Shown here: positions 30,470 to 38,085 of the stretch, piece after piece
How the letters are laid out: each line of letters starts with the position of its first letter
Numbering within the stretch: the first letter of the stretch is position 1
Source of the DNA: Ferrimonas futtsuensis DSM 18154
GTDB taxonomy: Bacteria > Pseudomonadota > Gammaproteobacteria > Enterobacterales > Shewanellaceae
DNA length: 64,000 nt
Assembly: GCF_000422645.1 (NCBI RefSeq)
Contig: NZ_AUGL01000020.1
Span: 20,857 to 84,856, forward strand
Reading direction: 5' to 3'
Translations under genes and position numbers: made by a program
Notes under the pieces: generated by a model
Seen by the model: only the letters and a program-made list of their open reading frames with translations
Database searches by the model: none
Told to the model about the DNA's origin: nothing

Positions 30470-31681
30470 ATGAGCGCACCACTGCACCACTTGCGAAGCC
30501 AGTTTCCTGCCCTGAACCAGCCGGACCTGGTTTACCTGGACAACGCCGCCACCACTCAGAAGCCTGAGCAGGTGCTGACGGCGATGAACCGTTTCTACCG
30601 GGAGCAGAACGCCAACGTGCACCGCGGCGCCCATCGTCTTTCCGACCTGGCCACCCGCGCCTTCGAAGGCGCCAGAGACCGGGTGCAGTCCTTCATCAAT
30701 GCCCCGGCACGGGAGGAGGTGATCTTCACCCGGGGCACCACCGAATCGATGAACCTGCTGGCCCAGAGTCTGGGCAGCCACCTGCTGCAACCCGGTGACG
30801 AGATCCTCATCGACACCTGGGCTCACCACGCCTGCATCGTCCCCTGGCAACAGATGGCGATGCGCACCGGCGCCAGACTGATTCCCATCCCCCTGACTCA
30901 GGATGGCGACCTGGATCTGGATGCCTACCACGCACTTCTGGGGCCGCAAACCCGGGTGGTCAGTCTGACCCAGGTCTCCAATGCCCTGGGCAAGGTGGCG
31001 CCCCTAGACGTGATGCTGCCTGCCGCCAAGGCTGTCGGCGCCATCACCATAGTGGATGGCGCCCAGGCGGTGGCTCACCTGCAGGTCGATGTGCAGGCAC
31101 TGGGCTGCGATTTCTACGCCTTCTCCGGCCACAAATGCTATGGCCCTACTGGCATAGGCGTACTGTGGGGGCGTCAATCACTGCTGGAGCAGATGCCCCC
31201 CTATCAATATGGCGGCGAGATGATTCATCAGGTCAGCTTTGAGGGCAGTCAATTCAACCGTCTGCCCTACAAATTTGAGGCGGGTACGCCAGCCATCGCC
31301 GAGGCCATTGGTCTGGGAGAAGCCCTGAGCTTCATTGGTGAGCTGGACAGGCAAGCGTTGCAGGCCCACGAAAATGCACTGATGGAGAGAGCAAAGGCGG
31401 GCATTGCCGCCCTTCCCGGCGTGGAAGCGATAGCGGGCACAGGCCGCAACCTCGGTGCCCTCTCCTTTAAAGTGGAGGGAGAGCACCATCAGGACATCGG
31501 CATTCTGTTGGACCAGGCGGGCATCGCAGTGCGCTGCGGCCATCACTGCTGCCAGCCACTGATGCAGGCACTGGGACTCAAGGGCAGTTGCCGGGTCTCG
31601 TTCGCCGCCTATAACAACCTCGACGAGGTGGACGCCTTCCTGGCCGCACTCAAAGAGATCACGGAGTTTCTCGATGATTAA
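30470..31681 (+). CDS. csdA: Cysteine desulfurase CsdA
   Basis: This 403-residue PLP enzyme takes sulfur from cysteine onto its own active-site thiol. 'DNAATTQKPEQVL' opens the fold, 'FSGHKCYGPTGIGVLWG' gives the Schiff-base Lys222, and 'VRCGHHCCQPL' gives the catalytic Cys360 (with C356 and C361 nearby). It is group II (SufS/CsdA-like). The downstream csdE, with an 8-base overlap, identifies it as CsdA rather than SufS. CsdA passes sulfur to CsdE. Confidence 0.93.
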   Translation: MSAPLHHLRSQFPALNQPDLVYLDNAATTQKPEQVLTAMNRFYREQNANVHRGAHRLSDLATRAFEGARDRVQSFINAPAREEVIFTRGTTESMNLLAQSLGSHLLQPGDEILIDTWAHHACIVPWQQMAMRTGARLIPIPLTQDGDLDLDAYHALLGPQTRVVSLTQVSNALGKVAPLDVMLPAAKAVGAITIVDGAQAVAHLQVDVQALGCDFYAFSGHKCYGPTGIGVLWGRQSLLEQMPPYQYGGEMIHQVSFEGSQFNRLPYKFEAGTPAIAEAIGLGEALSFIGELDRQALQAHENALMERAKAGIAALPGVEAIAGTGRNLGALSFKVEGEHHQDIGILLDQAGIAVRCGHHCCQPLMQALGLKGSCRVSFAAYNNLDEVDAFLAALKEITEFLDD

Positions 31682-32132
31682 ACCCGGCATTCAAGAGTTT
31701 CTGGACTCCCCTCTGGGCAGGGACCTGACCCGTGAACAGTTACATCGGGAGTTGATGGCCCAGTCCCACTGGCAGGGGCGATATCGGATTATCATGAAAC
31801 TGGGCAGCCGCATGCCGGCTCTGGCCGCGCAATGGCAGAGAGAGGAGGCAGAAGTGGCCGGCTGCGAAAGCAAGGCCTGGCTCTACCATCACCGAGATGA
31901 CGCAGGTTGCCACCACTTCCTTGCCGGCAGTGAGTCCCGCATTATCAAAGGGCTGCTGGTGCTGATATTGAGCGCGTGCAATCACGGTGATGACCATGCC
32001 CTTCGCGGACTGGATCTTGAGAGCTGGTTCGGTGAGTTGGGCTTGTCGGCTCACCTGAGCCCTTCCCGGGCCAATGGCCTGGCGGCTCTGGTGGAAGCGA
32101 TTCGGGGCCAGGCGACGCAGCAGACCTCCTAG
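31674..32132 (+). CDS. csdE: Sulfur acceptor protein CsdE (SufE-like)
   Basis: This 152-residue protein has the SufE-family core, 'KLGSRMPAL' followed by 'VAGCESKAWLYHH' with acceptor Cys64. It takes persulfide sulfur from CsdA and passes it on, with TcdA among its partners in E. coli. Its start overlaps the end of csdA by 8 bases, which implies translational coupling. Its stop overlaps by 4 bases that of the convergent gene for an outer-membrane protein. Confidence 0.93.
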   Translation: MIKPGIQEFLDSPLGRDLTREQLHRELMAQSHWQGRYRIIMKLGSRMPALAAQWQREEAEVAGCESKAWLYHHRDDAGCHHFLAGSESRIIKGLLVLILSACNHGDDHALRGLDLESWFGELGLSAHLSPSRANGLAALVEAIRGQATQQTS

Positions 32133-33052
32133 CGGCGTTGGCCGAACTGCGCCTCCAGGGTCAGCATCAGCTCCAGGTTAGTGTCGAAGCCGTACTTTCT
32201 CGGCCAGGTGACCTGGGGTTCGACTTCATAGAAGAGCCAGCTTCGAAGAAAGCTCTGGCGGAAGGTCAGCCCCAGACGGCGAATTTCACTCTGAGTCTGG
32301 GCATCGTCGGTGGCCCCTGAAACCGCGGCAAACACCGACATGGCGGTACGTTCATTGAGCCACTCTACCCTGCTGAGCTTACTGCTCCACTCCAGCCCGT
32401 CGCTCTCCTCTCCATAGAACAGCCGGTTCCTCCACAACAAGGCGTGTCCGTCATAGTGCCGTTCCAGATTCAATCCGGTGGTTTCACTCCAGCCCTCACC
32501 GGATTGCAGCCTCAACTCCTGAGTGGCCTTGACCAGGGTACGCTCATCCAGGTTGTCGTAGTAGCGGGCCCGTCCCCGGACGAAGGGCTGAACGCCCGAA
32601 TCCACACTGGCGCCGAGATCCACCGACAGGTCCCATCGCTTGCGGTCCAGGGGGATCCAGCGAAGGGCAGCGCGGGTCGCCCCCTCCCCCGAGCTGGCAA
32701 AGGGATCGCCCAGCTCCTCATCCTCTTCGTCAGACTCCAACAACAATTTGAGCCGACGCTCGGTCTGGGGAAGGTAATAGGCGGCGGACAGTCGCAGGCC
32801 CAGTTGATCACTCTCCCGCTCGATAAACTCCTGCTGGACTCTCAGCCTGAAGTGACTGGACGCCTGATCGGCATCATCAGTGGGGCCAAAGAAGTGATCA
32901 AACCAAAGGGCGGAGCGACGGGCGGAGCCAGACAGCAGCTCGTGGGCTTTGTCATACCAGGGGTGTTCCTGAGTCAGCGACTCGGGTTGCGCGTCCACCG
33001 AAGCGCAGAGACTCATAAGCAGGCACATCAGCCCAAACTGTCTGGACAACAC
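32129..33052 (-). CDS. Uncharacterised exported protein, probable outer-membrane beta-barrel
   Basis: This 307-residue protein has a signal peptide ending near 'CASVDAQ'. The mature part is a series of amphipathic strands with alternating charged and aromatic residues, e.g. 'FRLRVQQEFIERESDQLGLR' and 'LLWRNRLFYGEESDGLEWSS'. An acidic loop 'LESDEEDEELGDPF' is present. The C-terminus lacks the usual terminal aromatic residue. I assign no function; barrel prediction comes from pattern only. It is inserted between csdE and tcdA on the opposite strand to csdAE. Confidence 0.6.
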   Translation of the reverse strand: MLSRQFGLMCLLMSLCASVDAQPESLTQEHPWYDKAHELLSGSARRSALWFDHFFGPTDDADQASSHFRLRVQQEFIERESDQLGLRLSAAYYLPQTERRLKLLLESDEEDEELGDPFASSGEGATRAALRWIPLDRKRWDLSVDLGASVDSGVQPFVRGRARYYDNLDERTLVKATQELRLQSGEGWSETTGLNLERHYDGHALLWRNRLFYGEESDGLEWSSKLSRVEWLNERTAMSVFAAVSGATDDAQTQSEIRRLGLTFRQSFLRSWLFYEVEPQVTWPRKYGFDTNLELMLTLEAQFGQRR

Positions 33053-33093
33053 GTCAATGCCCTCCCATGGCCTTGAGCTAAGACATTGAAATA

Positions 33094-33888
33094 TTATGCC
33101 TCTTTATCGGCTTGTGCCGCCAGCTTTACCAGCACCCGGCTGGCCGCCACAAAGCCAAAGGTGCCGGTTACCGGGGTCACGGCACCAAAACCACTGGCAC
33201 AATCCATCGCCTTCGGACCCTGCGCAGCAGCCTTAGCCAGGCAGATCTGGCCGTCGCTCCCAGGGTACTTGAGCTGCTCATCGGAGAACACACACTCCAC
33301 CTGGAAACGACGCTTGGGGTTCTTGCTGAAGTTGTACTCCCGGCGCAGCAGGTTGCGCACCTTGGCCGCCAGCGGGTCCTGATAGGTCTTGGCCAGATCC
33401 GCCACCTGCACCCGGGTAGGATCCAGCTGGCCGCCGGCACCGCCCACGGTCACGATGCGGATCTTGCGCCGTTTGCAATGGGCGATCAGGGCCGCCTTGG
33501 CCTTAACGCTGTCGATGCAGTCCACCAGATAGTCCAGCTGGTCATCGATAAGCTCAAACAGGTTATCACCGTCGACAAACTCCTCCACCTCATCCACCTG
33601 GCAATCGGGGTTGATGGCTCGGATTCGCTCCGCCATCACCGCCACCTTGGAATGACCCACGGTCTCCTTCAGGGCATGGCACTGTCGGTTGGTGTTGGTA
33701 ATACAGATGTCATCGAGGTCGATCAGCGTAATTCGGGCGATGCCGCTGCGGGCCAGAGCCTCAGCCACCCAGGTGCCCACCCCTCCAATACCAACCACGG
33801 CCACATGTGCCCGGGCGAACCGCTCCAGTGCCGCTGGACCATAGAGACGGCCGATGCCGCCAAAGCGTTGTAGATAGTCGTCGTTCAT
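33094..33888 (-). CDS. tcdA: tRNA threonylcarbamoyladenosine dehydratase (TcdA/CsdL)
   Basis: This ThiF/E1-like enzyme of about 264 residues cyclises t6A37 to ct6A in tRNA, using ATP. It has 'RFGGIGRLYGPAALERFARA' near the start, the nucleotide loop 'VVGIGGVGTWVAEALARSG' and 'LIDLDDICITNTNRQ'. The conserved Cys 'DCIDSVKAKAALI' and 'AMDCASGFGAVTPVTGTFG' follow. The Met at 33888 gives the typical MNDDYLQRF start with AGGA ten bases upstream; earlier Mets lack homology. Its closeness to csdA-csdE matches the E. coli csdA-csdE-tcdA cluster. Confidence 0.94.
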   Translation of the reverse strand: MNDDYLQRFGGIGRLYGPAALERFARAHVAVVGIGGVGTWVAEALARSGIARITLIDLDDICITNTNRQCHALKETVGHSKVAVMAERIRAINPDCQVDEVEEFVDGDNLFELIDDQLDYLVDCIDSVKAKAALIAHCKRRKIRIVTVGGAGGQLDPTRVQVADLAKTYQDPLAAKVRNLLRREYNFSKNPKRRFQVECVFSDEQLKYPGSDGQICLAKAAAQGPKAMDCASGFGAVTPVTGTFGFVAASRVLVKLAAQADKEA

Positions 33889-34240
33889 TTGCTGCATTCC
33901 TGACAAAGCCGGGCGCAGTATAACAGGGGCGAGGGTCATTCGGGGAACGCGGCAAGCTGCGCTGAGGGTGAACAGTCAACGTTAACTATTTAAAACTGAT
34001 GAATCAATGAATTAAATGTCCGTTTATTGACCTTACTCAACAGTTAAAACTTTTCACATCAAAATTGTGCACAAGCTCAAAAAAACGCATTGCTAACGGT
34101 TGCATGTCACAGGCTTCCTGCCAGAATCGAGTTCGCAAAATGACTAAAAAGCCTGATTAAATCTTGATACATAGGGAAAAATGTTGCCTGTGTGTTAACC
34201 AAAAATCAGGCATTCATTGATCGTCAGGAGTAAATTGATC
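33889..34240. other. AT-rich leader and promoter region of the first porin
   Basis: These 352 bases contain the divergent promoters of tcdA and the porin. GCCTGATT (34151-34158) and AATCAGGC (34204-34211) are perfect complements 45 bases apart; the right arm ends 13 bases before the porin ribosome site. This suggests a long structured porin mRNA leader. Confidence 0.5.
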
Positions 34241-35257
34241 ATGTTAAAACGGACACCCGCCCTCTCTGCTGCTGCCCTGCTGGTTGCTGCCTCTTTCGGC
34301 GCCCAAGCAGAAATGCCCACCTTCTACGGTGACCTGAACATCTCTTTGACCGATTCCGACACCGGTTACACCGTTCAAGGTACCAGCGGTGATACCGGCA
34401 CGGTTCTGGAAAACAACTCTTCCAACATCGGTATGAAAGGCGCCCACGACATCAACGGTGCTCTGAAACTGGTGTACAAGGTAGAGGTTGGTGTTAACGG
34501 CACCGACAACGACGCCGATACCTTCTCCTCCCGTAACACCTACATCGGTCTGGCCGGTGGTTTCGGTGAAGTGGTATTCGGTCGTAACGACACCGCATTC
34601 AAAGGCTCCGAAGGTGGCGTTGATGCCTTCGGTAACCTGAACGCCGACATCGTCATGATCCTGCCTGGTCAGGATCGTGTAGCTGATGGCATCACCTATG
34701 TTCTGCCTAAGGTAGACATGCTGACCGGTAAGTTCACCTACATCCTGGAAGACGACAACGACGGCGCCACCAGCGATGACGGCGACAACTACGCCCTGTT
34801 CCTGGGCTACGGTGACAAAGGCCTGAAGAAAGCCAACTTCTACGTTGGCGGTGGCTATGTTGACGGCATCAAGGGCCTGACTGCCTGGCGTCTGACCGGT
34901 CAGGTGAAAGTTGCTGACCTGGCTCTGGGTGCCATCTACCAGTCCTCCGAGAAGACCGCCAACTCCTCCGTTGAGTCCGACGGCTACATCGTGTCTGCCA
35001 AGTACCCTCTGGGCAACTTCATGCTGAAGGCTCAGTACGGCTACGAAGATGGCGCCATGGGTACTTTCGGTAAGAAAGCCCAAGGTGACACCGCCGGCAC
35101 CGTTGAAGACGTAACCAACTACACCATCGGTGGCGACTACACCCTGAGCAAGTCCGCTTACCTGTACGGCCACTACGCCAAGTACGAAGCCTCCATCAAG
35201 GACGCTGCCGACATCGAAGATGATGTAGTAACCGTAGGTCTGCGCTACCGCTTCTAA
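34241..35257 (+). CDS. General porin (Gram-negative porin family)
   Basis: This 338-residue protein has a signal peptide ending 'FGAQA' and strands separated by acidic turns. The mature start, 'FYGDLNISLT', the segment 'NTYIGLAGGFGEVVFGRND' and the terminal 'LRYRF' with a C-terminal Phe are the marks of OmpC/OmpU-like trimeric porins. It forms a water-filled outer-membrane channel. The ATG at 34241 follows CAGGAG; a frame open upstream is not signal-like. The codon use and strong terminator suggest high expression. Confidence 0.92.
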   Translation: MLKRTPALSAAALLVAASFGAQAEMPTFYGDLNISLTDSDTGYTVQGTSGDTGTVLENNSSNIGMKGAHDINGALKLVYKVEVGVNGTDNDADTFSSRNTYIGLAGGFGEVVFGRNDTAFKGSEGGVDAFGNLNADIVMILPGQDRVADGITYVLPKVDMLTGKFTYILEDDNDGATSDDGDNYALFLGYGDKGLKKANFYVGGGYVDGIKGLTAWRLTGQVKVADLALGAIYQSSEKTANSSVESDGYIVSAKYPLGNFMLKAQYGYEDGAMGTFGKKAQGDTAGTVEDVTNYTIGGDYTLSKSAYLYGHYAKYEASIKDAADIEDDVVTVGLRYRF

Positions 35258-35324
35258 TCTTTGGCCCAGCCAAAGAGCGAAACGGTCGCTACAATCAGCC
35301 ATGTCTGATTGAGTCACCTGCCAG

Positions 35325-35351
35325 AGGCCACCGCAAGGTGGCCTTTCTTTT
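35325..35351 (+). terminator. Terminator of the first porin
   Basis: Arms AGGCCACC (35325-35332) and GGTGGCCT (35337-35344) with loop GCAA and a T-rich tail. Confidence 0.85.
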
Positions 35352-35523
35352 GGCCACCTTCCCTGTTCTGCAGTGTCCCCATTACTGCTGATAGCTCCTG
35401 CCCCGACGCAACAACACATCCCTGGTTAACCAATGCTCCTTACTCCGGCCATGAACGGAGGATTTGCATCATTGCGGATCTGCCGATGACATCGGACCCG
35501 CCGCTGTCCTCGGCGCCAGGCAC

Positions 35524-35548
35524 AAAAAAGCCGGCGTTTCCGCCGGCT
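35524..35548 (-). terminator. Terminator of the second porin
   Basis: Arms AGCCGGCG (35529-35536) and CGCCGGCT (35541-35548), with the T-run on the minus strand. Confidence 0.85.
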
Positions 35549-35620
35549 AAGGGTTGGGTCTAACTCTCTGCCAAGATGGACCCGTTGCGGGGTCAGGATC
35601 CCCGCCTCTCTGCTACCTGG

Positions 35621-36661
35621 TTACAGAGCGTAACGGATGGAGAACTGACCGTACATGGAGTCCTTGTCTTCGTGATCGATGGAGTAGTTACCTACTTCCA
35701 GACCCATGGACAGCTCCTTGGTAAAGTTCTTAAAGATGTTCACGCCCCACTGGCTGGTTTCGTTACCGGAAACGTCGCCTTCGATGTGGCCATAGATCAA
35801 AGTAGAACGAACGGTTTCGTTCCAGAAGTGGCGGTAGGCGATGTTGTACGCGGTGGTATCTTCTACCTCCTCGCCAACCAGGTCCTTAACGGCAGCGGTA
35901 CCAACATAGCGGCCCAGCTCACCTTTGTGGATCTGGAAGCGCAGGTCATCTTTACCGAAGGTGTTGATGCGACCGGCTACAGAGAAGCCCATTGCGTTCT
36001 CAGTTTCGCCACCGGTGGTGTTCAGCTGACGAGCCAGACCGGCAACGGACACGTTACCCCAGTCACCCTTGAAGGTGTACTTGGCGATCACGTCAGGCAA
36101 CTTGTCGTTAGCAGTGTCGCCGCCAAAGCTTTCAGGGTTCTCAATAGCCAGCTCCAGACCACCGTTGGTGTAGCGGACCTGACCTTGACGGATAAAGGAG
36201 ATGCCCATCATGGTGCTACCGAAGTCAGCGGTCTCACCGATGGCACTGGTGTTCATAAAGGTCGTCCAGGTCTGACCGGCGGTGATGTTCTTGTACTTCA
36301 CAAACGCGTGGCGCAGACGTGGGTTCAGGGAGTTGGAGATAATCTGGTTACCGCCACCACCGAAGAAGTCCATCTCGATGAAACCAACCAGGTCACCGTG
36401 GATGTATTTGGTGTTAAAACGGGTTTCGTTGGCGAAGATGCGGAACTGAGATGCGCTCTCCTCCAGGGGGGTGCCTGCACCGGTCCACTGGTCTTTATAG
36501 GCTACGTCACCGTCTACGTAACGGACATCAGCTTTGATGTAGCCGCCGAAGATCAGCTTGTCATTATCGTTCAGTTGGATTTCGTATGCAGCTAACGCCG
36601 GGGTTGCCATGGCAGCCATGGAGGTTACTAAGGCAATCTTTTTAATTTTAGAAACGAACAT
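35621..36661 (-). CDS. DcaP-like / large-pore outer-membrane porin
   Basis: This 346-residue protein has a signal peptide ending near 'ATPALA'. It has an N-terminal 'LIFGGYIKADVRYVDGD', then 'RFNTKYIHGDLVGFIEMDFF' and 'PRLRHAFVKYKNITAGQTWT', and ends 'FSIRYAL'. The 'R.R.A.V....GQ.WT.F' stretch is typical of the DcaP/TP0453-type porin family that takes up dicarboxylates. It is not related to the other porin beyond fold. Its upstream leader is unusually long, 987 bases to the next gene. Confidence 0.8.
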   Translation of the reverse strand: MFVSKIKKIALVTSMAAMATPALAAYEIQLNDNDKLIFGGYIKADVRYVDGDVAYKDQWTGAGTPLEESASQFRIFANETRFNTKYIHGDLVGFIEMDFFGGGGNQIISNSLNPRLRHAFVKYKNITAGQTWTTFMNTSAIGETADFGSTMMGISFIRQGQVRYTNGGLELAIENPESFGGDTANDKLPDVIAKYTFKGDWGNVSVAGLARQLNTTGGETENAMGFSVAGRINTFGKDDLRFQIHKGELGRYVGTAAVKDLVGEEVEDTTAYNIAYRHFWNETVRSTLIYGHIEGDVSGNETSQWGVNIFKNFTKELSMGLEVGNYSIDHEDKDSMYGQFSIRYAL

Positions 36662-36899
36662 CTCAGTTTCATCCTATTTTATAGGTTATGAATCAACATC
36701 ACTCTCTTATTTGAAATGTTGTGTCGTGGACTGAGATCATTTGTCGCCAACGCATAAGATGGAAAAACTAACCTGACACAACCACAGATAAGCGCCAATC
36801 AACAAACACCAGTCCAAACATTTCGCCCCACGAAGTTAACAAAACGGCAATCTGAATTTCCTTACCCAAGCACAACCAGTGCGATCCATGTCGCATAAT

Positions 36900-37003
36900 G
36901 GCGATTATTGTCGAACAAAACCTACATCGGACCAGAAGTGGGAATGATCCTGATCACATCACGGAGCCACTTTTCGATCCAGATAACGAATCTGGATATT
37001 TTT
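36900..37003 (+). ncRNA. Candidate small RNA with a rho-independent terminator
   Basis: A perfect 8-base stem ATCCAGAT (36977-36984) / ATCTGGAT (36990-36997) is followed by ATTTTT, a standard terminator on the plus strand. No coding frame leads into it. Upstream, a stem of about eight pairs (36934-36941 with 36967-36974) encloses a TGATCCTGATCA. CATAAT at 36894-36899 could be a -10; the -35 is poor. Start is estimated. It overlaps the long leader of the minus-strand porin, so an antisense role is possible. Confidence 0.4.
36977..37003 (+). terminator. Orphan rho-independent terminator in the long intergenic region
   Basis: ATCCAGAT-AACGA-ATCTGGAT then ATTTTT. The minus strand has no T-run, so it is directional and needs a plus-strand transcript. 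Confidence 0.6.
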
Positions 37004-37648
37004 CAGGCTGGCTCAGCCTTTAAGTCCATTTTGCAATTACGGCGTGATCCAGAGTGAATTAAGAGATGAAGCCCCTTACTAATTAATCAACACTAAACTA
37101 ACCAGACAGCATCAGTGATGCCAGAACAAAGCAATACAATGACTTACTTGGCCATACCTTAAATCACAGTCAAAGATAAAGTTAATTAACTATTGCCTTT
37201 TAATTATGGAATCATTGAAGAGAAACCTATTCAAAAATAGGTAGAGATCCAGTTCACAAAATCTATTTGCGGAGAAAGTAAACCGGGGGCTTTTGTAATT
37301 TTATTAGAAAATTTACCCGAAAAAAGAGGCGGAGATCCGACTGCAGACGCAATGCGCGCTGCTTTATTGAATGATATTTACTTTATTCGTAATTTTTGGA
37401 CTCTGCACTCAGGTGGGGTGGCGCACAATATTTGTGCAGACCTCAATCCCACTTGGTATCTCGTTCTGCCTGACCAGCATGTGAAATAGTCATATGCAAC
37501 TCTTTATTTCCCAGGGAAATGATCGAAAGCCAAGCCATCCAGAACTGAAGAGGGCAAGACACGGGCAGCGATGGCTGCCCATGACAAACCTCGGGTGAAG
37601 CGCACCTAGGCAAGAATCATGCAGTGACGAAGGCCGCAAACGCTCCCT

Positions 37649-37933
37649 CTACTGATTCTTCTCGCAAGGGAAATACAGGCTCTCCTGCTTCGCCGCAAAC
37701 TCCTGGGCTTTGGTTTCGCAGTACCCAGCTTCGTTTTGAGCTCGCCACAACACCTTACTGTCGCTGCCCTTCACGTAATGCACCTCGCAGGGCAGTGGCG
37801 CTCCCTGAGGATAGATCACCTGGATCCGACGCTCCATCGCTCCATTGCGGCAGATATACTCATCACCCTGCTCCACCCCGGCCAAAGCGGGTTCGGAAGC
37901 GAGGGCGGTCACCAGGACGAATAGTGCACTCAT
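37649..37933 (-). CDS. Small exported Cys-containing protein
   Basis: This 94-residue protein has a signal peptide, 'MSALFVLVTALASEPALA', and a mature part with four cysteines. These are in 'YICRNGAMERRIQVIYP', 'PLPCEVHYVK', 'AGYCETKA' and 'YFPCEKN'. The spacing suggests two disulfides in the periplasm. The 'CRNGAMERRI...Y......PC.V.Y' pattern recurs in Shewanella-group genomes as an uncharacterised family, by recall. It is a single gene with a GGATGATC-type weak ribosome site. Confidence 0.7.
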   Translation of the reverse strand: MSALFVLVTALASEPALAGVEQGDEYICRNGAMERRIQVIYPQGAPLPCEVHYVKGSDSKVLWRAQNEAGYCETKAQEFAAKQESLYFPCEKNQ

Positions 37934-38085
37934 TGGATGATCCTTTCTGAAGGTAAGGGAATGGCCCGCTTTGTCGAGCCGTCTGAAGTTGCCTGAATTT
38001 TAGCACAGCAACTGTAGGTTAATGCCCAAAAAACAACGCGCTGCAATTGCAGCGCGTTGTTATCAGGCCAGATGTAGACGGCGCA

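Larger units (their letters stand above)
35258..35620. other. Intergenic region between two convergent porin genes
   Basis: It holds the terminators of both porins (35325-35351 and 35529-35548). The 180 bases between them show no open frame or operator that I can recognise. Confidence 0.6.
36662..37648. other. 987-base intergenic region, AT-rich, with a candidate small RNA
   Basis: The region holds the promoter of the second porin and a plus-strand candidate RNA ending at a terminator (36977-37003). A second small hairpin lies at 37225-37242 (ACCTATT/AATAGGT) and a GCACAA-TAT-TTGTGC palindrome at 37423-37437. A GGGCAGC/GCTGCCC hairpin sits at 37563-37580. No open frame above 60 codons is convincing; the rest is unassigned. 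Confidence 0.6.

Noticed and set aside
36943..36958. AATGA-N6-TCACA as a CRP site for the second porin
   Set aside because: Left half matches only three of five bases and it lies about 285 bases upstream of the start.
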